From NCBI GenBank assembly GCA_036676195.1, contig JAKFDK010000109.1, forward strand, positions 1-56,100: a stretch of 56,100 nt of DNA, in the 5' to 3' direction. The position numbers were made by a program, and so were the translations under genes. The notes below the pieces were generated by a model that ran no database searches, had not been told where the DNA came from, and saw only the letters and a list, made by a program, of their open reading frames with translations. This DNA comes from JAKFDK01 sp036676195. Lineage in GTDB: Bacteria; Bacillota; Sulfobacillia; Symbiobacteriales; ZC4RG38. Position 1 is the first letter of the stretch, and each line of letters begins with the position of its first letter. Of the stretch, positions 34,615-42,969 are shown piece after piece.

Positions 34615-34911
34615 GTGGCCAAGGCATCGGAATTACGTAAGGATGTGATCAACGTCCGCACCGGCCGCCGGCTGGGTGAACTGGCGGACGTGGAAATTGA
34701 TGAACAGAACGGTCGGATCACAGCTCTGGTCGTTCCCGGCCCGGCCCGCTTGTGGGGCCTGCTTGGCGGTGACCAGGACATTGTGATCCCCTGGACCAAG
34801 ATCGTCCGGATCGGCCCTGACTGCATCCTGGTGGATTGGGACCGCGACGACTGGACGCCGGTCCTTCACCACGGGGGCGGTGCCGGCGGGTCGGGATTTC
34901 CGGCCGGATAA
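34615..34911 (+). CDS. ylmC: PRC-barrel protein of the YlmC/YmxH family
   Basis: A 98-residue protein with a single PRC-barrel fold: ELRKDVINVRTGRRLGELADVEID, shown here as the first strands, then a second half ending in IPWTKIVRIGPDCILVD. The YlmC/YmxH group is tied to sporulation clusters in Firmicutes; its role is not defined. GTG 34615 follows AAGGGGGGAC; an in-frame ATG at 34549 overlaps the spoIIR end and lacks a ribosome-binding site. A perfect hairpin follows its stop. Confidence 0.9.
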   Translation: MAKASELRKDVINVRTGRRLGELADVEIDEQNGRITALVVPGPARLWGLLGGDQDIVIPWTKIVRIGPDCILVDWDRDDWTPVLHHGGGAGGSGFPAG

Positions 34912-34943
34912 AGTTCCCTGCGGCCTGCGGCCGCAGGGAACTT
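34911..34943. terminator. Strong hairpin after ylmC (probable terminator)
   Basis: AAGTTCCCTGCGGCC pairs perfectly with GGCCGCAGGGAACTT around a three-base loop. The T-tract is poor (CGCTTTG), so it may act in either direction. It separates the sporulation genes from the pgeF-divIVA group. Confidence 0.7.
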
Positions 34944-35038
34944 CGCTTTGCATCCGGTTATGGTATCATGGAATAAAAGGAAATCCAGGGGTATCCGAGA
35001 CAACAGGTGAACTCCTGCTATGTATTGGAGGGCGTTGG

Positions 35039-35869
35039 GTGCAGCCAGTTTGGACCTACTGCGGCACGACTGCGCCGGCTCCGGCTGTGCGTTTTCCCAT
35101 GCTGGAATACCCGGGGGGCACGGTGGCCCTGTTTACTACCCGGCACGGGGGCAACTTAAGCCACAGCACAGGCGATGATCCAGCTCGTGTGGCCGCCGGC
35201 CGTGCCCGGCTGCTGGCCCAGGCCGGCGCCGATCCGGCGCAGGCGGTGCTGGCCGGACTGGTGCACGGGGCAGACGTCACCCGGCTGGAGGCGCCGCTGC
35301 CGTTTAGCGGTCCCGGTGCGGTGGCGGGGGATGCCGTGGGCCTGGCGCCGGAAACCGACGCCATGATCACCGACCGGCCCGGACTGGCGCTGGTGGTGAC
35401 GACGGCCGACTGTACTCCGGTCTACGTGGTGGATCCCGTGCGTCGGGCCATTGGCCTGGCCCACGCCGGCTGGCGCGGGACAGCGGCGGGGATTGCGACT
35501 GCCACGGTGGCGGCCATGCGGCGGGAATTCGGTTGTAATCCGGCGGATCTGCGCGCGGTGGTGGGACCGGCCATTGGCGCCTGCTGCTACGAAGTCGACG
35601 CCCCGGTGGCCGAAGCCTTCCGCGCCGCCCCGGGCTTCCGGGAATCCTGGTTCCAGCCCGGGCGCCGGGCCGGGCACTGGCAGTTGGACCTGTGGGCAGC
35701 CAACCATGACCAGTTGCTGGCGGCGGGAATTCCGGCTGGGCGGGTGGGTGTGGCCGGGGTGTGTACCAGTTGTACGGTGAGGGACTTCTTCTCCCACCGG
35801 GCGGAAGCCGGCCGGACCGGGCGGCAGGCGGCGATCCTGATGCTGCTCGGGGAGGCGGCAGGCACATGA
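35039..35869 (+). CDS. pgeF: Peptidoglycan editing factor PgeF (YlmD/YfiH, DUF152)
   Basis: Multicopper-oxidase-fold (YfiH/LACC1 family) protein of 276 residues, linked in E. coli to removal of misincorporated amino acids from peptidoglycan precursors; purine-nucleoside activity is reported for homologues. The zinc-site pattern is complete: LVHGADV (His), TTADCTPVYVVD (Cys), and GLAHAGWRGTAAG (His). GTG 35039 is chosen because GGAGGGCG lies just upstream and the homologous part begins soon after; the frame is open further upstream. TGGTATCAT at 34961-34969 may be an extended -10. The TGA overlaps the next gene's ATG. Confidence 0.92.
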   Translation: MQPVWTYCGTTAPAPAVRFPMLEYPGGTVALFTTRHGGNLSHSTGDDPARVAAGRARLLAQAGADPAQAVLAGLVHGADVTRLEAPLPFSGPGAVAGDAVGLAPETDAMITDRPGLALVVTTADCTPVYVVDPVRRAIGLAHAGWRGTAAGIATATVAAMRREFGCNPADLRAVVGPAIGACCYEVDAPVAEAFRAAPGFRESWFQPGRRAGHWQLDLWAANHDQLLAAGIPAGRVGVAGVCTSCTVRDFFSHRAEAGRTGRQAAILMLLGEAAGT

Positions 35870-36942
35870 GGAACCGCGCAGCCTCCCACGGGCGCCTGAC
35901 GGCCCTGCCCGGCGGCGGGCGGGGGGGCGGTGGTCCCCGGCCCCGGCTGCGTGCCCTAACAGGGCGGCGGCGGCCGTCATCCCGGCCCGGTCGGTCTCGT
36001 CGGCGGCTGATCTGGGTGCTGGCGGCACTGCTCGTTGCCGCCCTCGGTTTCATCGTGTACGTGGGCAGGAGCATCGGTCGGAGCGGGCCGGCACAGGTGC
36101 CGGTACGCCAGGGTGTGCTGGAACTGGCCTTTGACACCGAGGCCCTGCTGGTGCGGGACGAGTTCGTGCAGGTCTCGCCGGTTGGTGGTCCGCTGGAGAA
36201 GCTGGCGGAAGACGGGCGGCTGGTACGCACTGGCAGCCCGGTAGCCCGGGTGGGCGGGGTGGAGGTACGGGCAGAGAGGCCGGGCGTTGTCAGTTACGAG
36301 GTGGATGGCCTGGAGGCTGAGTTGACGCCGGCCCGGTTGCCATGGCTGCAGACAAATCCCGGAGGCGAGACGGGAGCGGGGATGGCCGAGCCCGCGACCG
36401 CCTGGCTGCAGAGCCTGCCCCAGCGCCGGGTACAGCCGCTCGCCGGCAGCGTGTCGGCCGGCCAACCCCTGTTCCGGGCGATGGACCCGGGCCACCTCTG
36501 GCTGCTGGTCAGCCTGCCGGCCGACCAGGTTCAGGGGGTGGCGCTGCGGGATCTTCCCCGGGTGACCTTCACTGCCCTGGGCGGCACGACCGTACGCTTC
36601 ACGGTGGTGGGCAAATCCAAGGCCGAGAACGGTCAGGTGCTGCTGGGCCTGCAGGCCGATGCCGCCTTTCCCGAGGCCCTGCTCCATCCGCGCCGGACCC
36701 CGATTCGCGTGGTCCTGGACCGCACAGAAGGCCTGATCGTACCGGCGGCGGCATTAAAGGTGGAAGGGGAGCGGCTGGGGGTTTGGTTGATAGAGACGTC
36801 CGGGCGCCGGTTCGTACCGGTGGGGGTGGCCGGGCGCAGCGCTGATGGCAGTGAACTGGTGGTCAGCGGTGAACTGCAGGTTGGCGATCAGGTGCTGGCG
36901 CCTTCCGCAGGCGTCTCAAACGCCAAATCTTTGCAGCAATGA
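35866..36942 (+). CDS. HlyD-like membrane-fusion/secretion adaptor protein
   Basis: A 358-residue protein with a long, very basic Arg/Gly-rich cytoplasmic N-terminus (about residues 1-45). One transmembrane segment (about 46-68, WVLAALLVAALGFIVYV) and an extracytoplasmic beta-barrel domain follow. The repeated lipoyl-like stretches (VRAERPGVVSYEVDG; PAAALKVEGERLGVWLIE) resemble HlyD/RND adaptor proteins, but there is no long coiled-coil hairpin. A related gene is commonly found between pgeF and yggS in clostridial division clusters, where its function is unknown. The start overlaps the pgeF stop (ATGA). No cognate efflux pump is nearby, which argues for a structural or division-related role. 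Confidence 0.8.
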   Translation: MRNRAASHGRLTALPGGGRGGGGPRPRLRALTGRRRPSSRPGRSRRRLIWVLAALLVAALGFIVYVGRSIGRSGPAQVPVRQGVLELAFDTEALLVRDEFVQVSPVGGPLEKLAEDGRLVRTGSPVARVGGVEVRAERPGVVSYEVDGLEAELTPARLPWLQTNPGGETGAGMAEPATAWLQSLPQRRVQPLAGSVSAGQPLFRAMDPGHLWLLVSLPADQVQGVALRDLPRVTFTALGGTTVRFTVVGKSKAENGQVLLGLQADAAFPEALLHPRRTPIRVVLDRTEGLIVPAAALKVEGERLGVWLIETSGRRFVPVGVAGRSADGSELVVSGELQVGDQVLAPSAGVSNAKSLQQ

Positions 36943-36963
36943 TTCCCTGCTAGGAAGGGAAGC

Positions 36964-37677
36964 TTGATTTTGGTGTCGAACATCACCATGAACGTCCAGA
37001 AGGTGCGGGAAGAAATTGCGGCGGCAGCCCGGGCAGCCGGGCGTCGCCCGGAAGAGATCACGCTCATAGCGGTGAGTAAGACCCGGAGCGCGGCTGAGAT
37101 TGCGGCCGCTTTGGCCGCAGGTATCACGGACCTGGGCGAAAATCGCGTGCAGGAATTGCAGGCCAAGGTCCCCGCCGCCGGGCCGGGGCCGCGCTGGCAT
37201 CTAATCGGGTCGCTGCAAACCAATAAGGCCAGGCCGGCCCTGGAGCTGGCAGGGCTGATCCATTCCCTGGACCGCCCTGCTCTGGCCGCGGAGCTGGACA
37301 GGCTGGCCCGCAGCACCGGAAAGGTGGCCCAGTGTCTGGTTCAGGTCAATGTGGCAGGGGAAGACACCAAACACGGGGTGGCCCCGGCGGAACTGTTCCC
37401 GTTCCTGGAGCACCTGGCTGCCCTGCCGGGTATTCAGGTGCAGGGGTTAATGACCATCGCCCCGGCGGCCGATGATCCGGAGACGGTGCGGCCGGTCTTT
37501 GCCCGGCTGCGGGAACTGGCGGGGCAGGCTGCCGGTCTTGGCCTGCCGGATACGGACATGCGCTGGCTTTCCATGGGCATGTCCGGAGACTTTGCCGCTG
37601 CCATTGCGGAAGGTGCCAACATGATTCGCGTGGGGACGGCCATATTCGGCGAGCGGTCATCGAAACCTTTGGGTTAA
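36964..37677 (+). CDS. yggS: YggS/YlmE family pyridoxal-phosphate homeostasis protein
   Basis: A 237-residue PLP-binding alanine-racemase-fold protein involved in vitamin B6 homeostasis; it has no known catalytic reaction. The PLP lysine is in LIAVSKTRSAAEI at about residue 39. GENRVQE, HLIGSLQTNKA and MSMDF-like SMGMSGDFAAAI follow in the usual order. The end matches the family (IRVGTAIFGER). TTG 36964 has GGAAGGGA close upstream; GTG 36973 is a second possibility. It precedes sepF, as in most Firmicutes. Confidence 0.95.
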   Translation: MILVSNITMNVQKVREEIAAAARAAGRRPEEITLIAVSKTRSAAEIAAALAAGITDLGENRVQELQAKVPAAGPGPRWHLIGSLQTNKARPALELAGLIHSLDRPALAAELDRLARSTGKVAQCLVQVNVAGEDTKHGVAPAELFPFLEHLAALPGIQVQGLMTIAPAADDPETVRPVFARLRELAGQAAGLGLPDTDMRWLSMGMSGDFAAAIAEGANMIRVGTAIFGERSSKPLG

Positions 37678-37723
37678 AGGCACGGCGAGCACAACGTAAG
37701 TCAGGAACAGGGGGGCCAGGGGC

Positions 37724-38383
37724 GTGGGCGCATGGGACAAGGTAATGCGATTTCTGGGTTTTGGACCTGAAGGGGACATGTACGAGGAAGATGAGGAGGC
37801 CCTGGAAGAGACCCAGCAGGAGCCACTGCGCCGGGCTCTGGGCGCCGGTGCTGCCAACCGCAGCTCTGCCGGACGTTCCACCGCCGGGACAGGGGTTACA
37901 GCAAGCAGCACGGCCAACGTTGTGCCGCTGGGATCGGCATCGCCCAAGCATGCGCAAATGCCCTTCAAGGTTCTGGTGGTGGAACCCCAGCGATTTGATG
38001 ATGTGCAGGCGGTGGTCGACCAACTGAAAAATCGCCGGCCTATCATTCTAAACCTGGAAGGCCTGGACAAGGATGTGGCCCAGAAGATCCTGGTTTTCCT
38101 ACAGGGAGCGATCTATGCACTGAACGGGGAAACGGCGAAAATCGCCAATGGGATCTTCTTTTTCGCACCGCCGGGGACAGACGTAGCCACGTTTGGTCAT
38201 GGTTTCCGGAGCGCTGCCGCCGGGGGCACATACAGTGAGGCAGAGGTCACCGAAATCCTGGCAGAGGCCCCGCGCCTGCGCCTGGGCAACGAGCGGAGCT
38301 CTTACAGTATCCCCGAGCGTTCGACCCGAGCGGCGGCAGAAAAGGACGTCAAGGGACGTATAGACTGGGACTGGCGGCGCTGA
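37724..38383 (+). CDS. sepF: Cell division protein SepF
   Basis: FtsZ-binding membrane anchor of the Gram-positive divisome. The N-terminal amphipathic membrane-binding helix is WDKVMRFLGFGPE, and an acidic linker follows. The SepF core lies about residues 80-150 (KVLVVEPQRFDDVQAVVDQL, then NLEGLDKDVAQKILVFLQGAIYAL in the family pattern). At 219 residues it is longer than the ~150 typical of B. subtilis. The extra 65 or so residues form a charged C-terminal tail ending IDWDWRR. GTG 37724 follows GGGGGGCC. Confidence 0.94.
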   Translation: MGAWDKVMRFLGFGPEGDMYEEDEEALEETQQEPLRRALGAGAANRSSAGRSTAGTGVTASSTANVVPLGSASPKHAQMPFKVLVVEPQRFDDVQAVVDQLKNRRPIILNLEGLDKDVAQKILVFLQGAIYALNGETAKIANGIFFFAPPGTDVATFGHGFRSAAAGGTYSEAEVTEILAEAPRLRLGNERSSYSIPERSTRAAAEKDVKGRIDWDWRR

Positions 38384-38418
38384 CGGCCGCGTAGTTCGGA
38401 TGTGTAAGGAGGCCCTCC

Positions 38419-38715
38419 GTGACCAAGCTGATCTTGATTCAGGCCATCAGCTACTTCAATACGGCCCTGCAGGCCCTTCTCTGGATTCGCATCCTCATGT
38501 CCTGGTTCCAGCCCCGTAGCTATGGTCGGGATTCGCGCTGGTTTTTTCAGGCACAGGATGTGGTGGTTCGGCTCACTGAGCCATTCCTGGCGCCCATTCG
38601 TAACATCCTGCCCATGTCCGGCATGGGCATTGATTTCTCGCCGATTATCGCTGCGTTCCTGTTTGGCCTGGTGGCCCGGGTGCTGATTACCCTGGTTGTC
38701 CGCCTGCCCTTTTAG
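38419..38715 (+). CDS. ylmG: YggT/YlmG family membrane protein
   Basis: A 98-residue integral membrane protein with two hydrophobic regions. The family motif WIRILMSWFQP is near residue 22 and EPFLAPIRNILPMSGMGIDFSPI near 53. YggT/YlmG proteins accompany sepF and divIVA, and their exact role is unsettled. AAGGAGG precedes the GTG. It lies 35 bases after sepF. Confidence 0.93.
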   Translation: MTKLILIQAISYFNTALQALLWIRILMSWFQPRSYGRDSRWFFQAQDVVVRLTEPFLAPIRNILPMSGMGIDFSPIIAAFLFGLVARVLITLVVRLPF

Positions 38716-38767
38716 GCACGCGTTTTACTGTCTTGAGTTTCGCCCAGTCTACCGGGGGTGATTACCT

Positions 38768-39265
38768 GTGGCACTGACGCCGGTTGACATTCATAGCAAG
38801 CAATTCAAGAAGGGCCTTTTCGGTGGTTATAACAAACGTGAAGTGGACGACTTCCTCGACCAGGTGATTCAGGAAATGGAGCGCCTGTTCCGTGAGGTTA
38901 GTCGGGCCCAGGAGGCTACGCTGCACCTGGAGCAAAAACTGCAGGAGTACCGTAACCTGGAGGATACCCTGAACCGCACGCTGGTGGCGGCGCAGGAGAC
39001 GGCAGACGGGATCAGGGCCAACGGCAAGCGGGAGGCTGAACTGATTATTCAGGAGGCACGTCTGCAGGCCGAACGGCTGATCGAGGCGGGGCAGGCCAAG
39101 GCCCGCCGCATTCTGGCTGAGAACGCCGAACTGCAGAAGCAGACCGACCTGCTGCGCAGCCAGTTGCGCGGATTGCTCACCGCCCAGTTGGAGCTGTTGG
39201 AGCGGTACAGTCTGCCGCAGGTCTTCGACCAGGTGGCCGCAACCCGAGACGAGGGCGGCACCTAG
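38768..39265 (+). CDS. divIVA: Cell-division initiation/polarity protein DivIVA
   Basis: A coiled-coil protein of 165 residues that marks strongly curved membrane at septa and poles. The N-terminal membrane-binding domain reads LTPVDIHSKQFKKGLFGGYNKREVDDFL, the hallmark of the family, and is followed by a nearly continuous heptad-rich coiled coil (about residues 30-150). GTG 38768 follows GGGGGTGA. The DUF167 gene starts one base after its stop. Confidence 0.95.
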   Translation: MALTPVDIHSKQFKKGLFGGYNKREVDDFLDQVIQEMERLFREVSRAQEATLHLEQKLQEYRNLEDTLNRTLVAAQETADGIRANGKREAELIIQEARLQAERLIEAGQAKARRILAENAELQKQTDLLRSQLRGLLTAQLELLERYSLPQVFDQVAATRDEGGT

Positions 39266-39266
39266 C

Positions 39267-39551
39267 ATGCCGCCGCTGGAGACCCCGGACGGGCTGGTAT
39301 TTGCGGTGCGGGTACAGCCCAGGGCCAGCCGTAACGAGGTGGCCGGCTTGCAGGGCGACGCCCTCAAGGTGCGCCTGACCGCACCGCCTGTGGAAGGGGA
39401 AGCCAACCGAGCCCTGGTGGCGTTTCTGGCCGAGGTATGCGGCGTGCGCCGGGCCGACGTGGAACTTCTGTCCGGCGAAACCAGCCGGGACAAGCGGGTG
39501 CGGATCCGTGGCCTGAAGCTGGCAGACTGGCAGCGGATTGCCGGCAGATAA
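39267..39551 (+). CDS. DUF167 / YggU family protein
   Basis: A 94-residue protein with the whole DUF167 fold: FAVRVQPRASRNEVAG at the start, VRLTAPPVEGEANRALVAFLAE in the middle (the PPxxGxAN motif), and LLSGETSRDKRVRI near the end. It is widespread, small and of unknown function. It is translationally close to divIVA and closes this transcription unit. Confidence 0.93.
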   Translation: MPPLETPDGLVFAVRVQPRASRNEVAGLQGDALKVRLTAPPVEGEANRALVAFLAEVCGVRRADVELLSGETSRDKRVRIRGLKLADWQRIAGR

Positions 39552-39603
39552 GCCCGACTGCGCCGTTGCAGCGCGCCAACGGTGGGATTGGCTGCCAGGG
39601 TGC

Positions 39604-39632
39604 TTGACTTGCCTGCACCCAGTTGGTAGCAT
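39604..39632 (+). promoter_or_regulatory. SigmaA-type promoter of ileS
   Basis: TTGACT (39604-39609) and TAGCAT (39627-39632) are separated by 17 bases. Transcription should begin near 39640, where the T-box leader starts. Confidence 0.7.
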
Positions 39633-39639
39633 AGATTAC

Positions 39640-39905
39640 GTATGTTGCAAAAGGCGATGAGAAGGCCAGTAACGGAGGTCCGCACCCACAGAGAGCCGGC
39701 CCCAGTGGTGCAAGGCCGGCGTTGCGCCGCCCGTGAACATCCCCTTTTAAGCTTCCCTCCGAACCGCCACCGGCGCAGTAGGCAGGGACGGATGCCCCCC
39801 GTTAGCCGGGCACTCAGAGATGACCGCACTCCGTAGGGGCGCGGCCAACAAGGGTGGTAACGCGAGCAGCCCTCGCCCCTTAAACGGGGTGAGGGCTTGA
39901 TTTTT
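39640..39905 (+). promoter_or_regulatory. T-box riboswitch (isoleucine) with terminator, upstream of ileS
   Basis: A tRNA-sensing leader that permits read-through when tRNA-Ile is uncharged. Visible T-box parts are AGAGAGCCGG in stem I, the specifier region GTGAACATCC with AUC (Ile) at 39739-39741, and the T-box core AACAAGGGTGGTAACGCGA (39847-39865). The terminator is AGCCCTCGCCCC/GGGGTGAGGGCT followed by TGATTTTT (39868-39905). The antiterminator would form with the 5' side of this hairpin. Confidence 0.93.
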
Positions 39906-39921
39906 GAGGGGAGAGCGACTG

Positions 39922-42720
39922 ATGGAATATAAAGGGACCCTTAACATGCCCCAAACCAGCTTTGAGATGAAAGCCAACCTGCCCCAGCGGGAACCGGAAA
40001 TGCTCAGGCGCTGGGCGGACATGGACCTTTACCAGACGGTACAGGCCCACAGTCAGGGTCGGCCCAAGTGGGTGCTGCACGACGGTCCGCCCTACGCCAA
40101 CGGTGACATCCACGTTGGCCACGCCATGAACAAGATTCTGAAGGACATCGTGGTCAAGTCGGTCACGGCCTTCGGCTATGACTCCCCTTATGTGCCGGGC
40201 TGGGATACTCATGGCCTGCCCATTGAAATGAAGGCCCTGGCTGAGTTCAAGCTCGATCGGAAAAAGATCGACCCGGTGGAGCTGCGGCGCAAGTGCGCCG
40301 AGTTTGCGCTCAAGTACCGGGATGCGCAGCGGGAACAGTTCCAGCGGTTAGGGGTGCGCGGGGACTGGGAGCACCCCTATATCACTCTCGACCCGGCCTA
40401 TGAGGCCAAACAGATTGAAGTCTTCGCCGCCATGGCGCTCAAGGGCCATATCTACCGGGGCCTGAAGCCGGTATACTGGTGCCCGGAAGATGAGACGGCG
40501 CTGGCGGAAGCCGAAATCGAGTATGCTGACAAGACCTCACATTCCATTTATGTGCGCTTCCCGGTGTCCGACACCCAGGGCAAGCTGCCGGAGGGCAGTG
40601 ACCTGGTGATCTGGACCACCACCCCCTGGACGCTGCCGGGCAACCTGGCTATTTGTCTGCATCCCGACGCCGAATATGGCCTGTACGAGACCGAGCAGGG
40701 CGCCCTGGTGCTGGCTCGGGAACTGGCCCCCAGGGTGGCGGAGGCATGCGGCCTGACCTTGCAGAACGAGTTGCAGACCTTCCGGGGCCGCGACCTGGAA
40801 GGGGTAATCTGCCGGCACCCGCTGTTCGATCGGGACTCGCTGGTGATTCTGGGCGAGCACGTCACCATCGAAGACGGCACGGGCTGCGTACATACCGCAC
40901 CCGGTCATGGTCACGAGGACTTTGAGGTAGGCCAGAAGTATGGCCTGGAGCCCCTCAACCCCGTTGATGACCGCGGCGTCTTCACCAACCAGGGCGGCAA
41001 GTACGCCGGCCAGTATTACGACAAGGCCAACAAGGCCATTATTGCTGACCTGGAGGAAGCCGGGGCACTGCTGAAGCATGTTCCCATTCAGCATTCCTAC
41101 GCCCACTGCTGGCGCTGCAAGAATCCGGTGATCTACCGGGCCACGGTACAGTGGTTTGCCAGCGTGGACGGTTTCCGCCGGGAGGCGCTCAAGGCCATCG
41201 ACGAGGTGCAGTGGGTGCCCGAGTGGGGCATTGACCGCATCCGGAACATGGTGGCCGACCGCGGCGACTGGTGCATTTCCCGTCAGCGCCTGTGGGGTAT
41301 GCCGATTCCGATCATGTCCTGCCGGGACTGTGGCGACCCCCTGATTCACGACGAAGCCTTCCGGGCAGTTGCCGACCATTTCCGCCGCGACGGGTCGGAG
41401 GTCTGGTGGACGAAGTCCGAGGCGGAACTGTTGCCGGCCGGTCTGGCCTGCGCCAGATGCGGCAGCCGGGAGTTCCGCAAGGAACCGCACACCATGGACG
41501 TGTGGTTTGACTCCGGAAGCAGCCACGCCGCCGTCTGCGAGGTGCGCGACAACCTGCACTGGCCGGCCGATATGTACCTGGAGGGCAGTGACCAGCACCG
41601 GGGCTGGTTCCAGTCCTCGCTGCTGACGGCCACTGCCTACAAGGGCCGGGCGCCATACCGGACCGTGCTCACCCACGGATTCGTGGTCGATGAGCAGGGG
41701 CGGAAGATGTCCAAGAGCCTGGGCAACGTGGTCAACCCGCTGGAGGTCTGCAAGCAGTACGGGGCCGATGTGCTGCGCCTTTGGGTGGCCGCCAGCGATT
41801 ACCGGGGCGACCTGGCGTGCTCCCAGGGCATCCTCAAGCAGGTGGCTGAGGTCTACCGCAAAATTCGCAACACCTTTCGCTTCCTGCTCGGCAACCTGTA
41901 CGACTTTGACCCCGCCGTCGATGCCGTAGGCAAGGCCGATCTGGAGCCGGTAGACCGCTGGGCCATGCACCGCCTGCAGGAAGTGGTGCGCAAAGCTCGG
42001 GACAGCTTCCGGGATTATGAATTCCATGCCGTCTATCACGAAATCAACCGGTTTATCACCGGTGACCTGTCTTCGGTCTACCTCGATGTAACCAAGGACC
42101 GGCTATACTGCGCCCTGCCAGCCAGCCGGGAGCGGCGGGCGGCGCAAACCGTCATGTACCGGCTGGCCGATACCCTGATGCGCATTCTGATGCCGATCCT
42201 GGCCTTTACCACCGAGGAAGTCTATCAGCACCTGCCCAAAACGGCCGGTGCACCGGTGACGGTGCAGCTCCTGCCCATGCCGGAGATCGATGCGGATTAT
42301 GTGGATGAGGAACTGGGCCAGGACTTTGCCGAACTGATGGAGGTCCGGACCGGCGTGTATCAGGGCATTGAGCAGGCCCGGGCCGCCAAGGCCATTGGCA
42401 AGAGCGAAGAGGCCAAGGTGCACCTTTATGTCACCGGCGACCACCTGGCCGGGCTGCTGGAGAAGTACGGCGGTGAACTGCCAGGGCTGCTGAAGGTGTC
42501 TCAGGTGCGGATCTACAGCGGCGGGGCCCAGGAAGCCCCTTCCGGCACCTTCTTTGCCGAAGGTCCGTCCGGCCTGAAGATCACGGTGGAAAAGGCGGAT
42601 GGCGAGCAGTGCGAGCGCTGCCTGTTCTTCAAGCCCCAGGGCCATGCGAAGGAGCACCCGCACCTGTGCGAGCGCTGCACGCAGGTGGTGCTGAGCCTGC
42701 AGGCCGGTAACCAGGGTTAA
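39922..42720 (+). CDS. ileS: Isoleucyl-tRNA synthetase
   Basis: Class I aminoacyl-tRNA synthetase of 932 residues that charges tRNA-Ile and edits mischarged valine. The HIGH motif is GDIHVGHAMN (near residue 63), preceded by PPYANG; the KMSKS motif is GRKMSKSLGN (near 595). A CP1 editing domain lies between them (TWTTTPWTLPGN-like WTTTPWTLPGN). The C-terminal zinc finger is CERC...CERC at the end of the protein. ATG 39922 follows GAGGGGAGAGCG; the in-frame TTG 39904 lies in the terminator T-tract and is unlikely. Expression is controlled by the T-box just upstream. Confidence 0.97.
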   Translation: MEYKGTLNMPQTSFEMKANLPQREPEMLRRWADMDLYQTVQAHSQGRPKWVLHDGPPYANGDIHVGHAMNKILKDIVVKSVTAFGYDSPYVPGWDTHGLPIEMKALAEFKLDRKKIDPVELRRKCAEFALKYRDAQREQFQRLGVRGDWEHPYITLDPAYEAKQIEVFAAMALKGHIYRGLKPVYWCPEDETALAEAEIEYADKTSHSIYVRFPVSDTQGKLPEGSDLVIWTTTPWTLPGNLAICLHPDAEYGLYETEQGALVLARELAPRVAEACGLTLQNELQTFRGRDLEGVICRHPLFDRDSLVILGEHVTIEDGTGCVHTAPGHGHEDFEVGQKYGLEPLNPVDDRGVFTNQGGKYAGQYYDKANKAIIADLEEAGALLKHVPIQHSYAHCWRCKNPVIYRATVQWFASVDGFRREALKAIDEVQWVPEWGIDRIRNMVADRGDWCISRQRLWGMPIPIMSCRDCGDPLIHDEAFRAVADHFRRDGSEVWWTKSEAELLPAGLACARCGSREFRKEPHTMDVWFDSGSSHAAVCEVRDNLHWPADMYLEGSDQHRGWFQSSLLTATAYKGRAPYRTVLTHGFVVDEQGRKMSKSLGNVVNPLEVCKQYGADVLRLWVAASDYRGDLACSQGILKQVAEVYRKIRNTFRFLLGNLYDFDPAVDAVGKADLEPVDRWAMHRLQEVVRKARDSFRDYEFHAVYHEINRFITGDLSSVYLDVTKDRLYCALPASRERRAAQTVMYRLADTLMRILMPILAFTTEEVYQHLPKTAGAPVTVQLLPMPEIDADYVDEELGQDFAELMEVRTGVYQGIEQARAAKAIGKSEEAKVHLYVTGDHLAGLLEKYGGELPGLLKVSQVRIYSGGAQEAPSGTFFAEGPSGLKITVEKADGEQCERCLFFKPQGHAKEHPHLCERCTQVVLSLQAGNQG

Positions 42721-42752
42721 GGCGCCGATTGGGTGTAACAAGACGACTGCAC

Positions 42753-42792
42753 GAAGCCGCCTACCGGTGATTGCCGGGGGCGGCTTCTTTTT
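42753..42792 (+). terminator. Rho-independent terminator after ileS
   Basis: GAAGCCGCC and GGCGGCTTC are perfectly paired, with an inner CCGGTGATTGCCGG, followed by five T residues. Confidence 0.9.
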
Positions 42793-42839
42793 GTGCAACT
42801 CGGCGGAAGGTTACGCCTGATTTCTCAAGGCTGCCTGTG

Positions 42840-42938
42840 CTGACTAAAAAAATGTCAGTCGTAATTGTAACTGGTGTGACAGATGTGAAGGTACTCAAGA
42901 ATGTAAGCTTGTGATACCGAACTGTTGATCTGTAGACT
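42840..42938 (+). promoter_or_regulatory. Promoter/operator region of the 2-oxoacid oxidoreductase operon
   Basis: Candidate SigmaA promoter: TTGTGA (42909-42914), 18 bases, TAGACT (42933-42938). Upstream are an inverted repeat CTGAC-N9-GTCAG (42840-42858) and TTGTAACTG (42865-42873). The same 9-mer occurs on the opposite strand at 48025-48033, between the Crp/Fnr gene and the ABC operon. Regulator binding is inferred. Confidence 0.45.
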
Positions 42939-42969
42939 GGCCGTTGTGCTTTACCGGAGGTGCAGGGTT

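Noticed and set aside
39552..39640. tRNA gene between the DUF167 gene and ileS
   Set aside because: The stem-rich sequence belongs to the promoter and the T-box leader; no cloverleaf or T-loop GTTCRA was found. No tRNA or rRNA gene was seen anywhere in the window.
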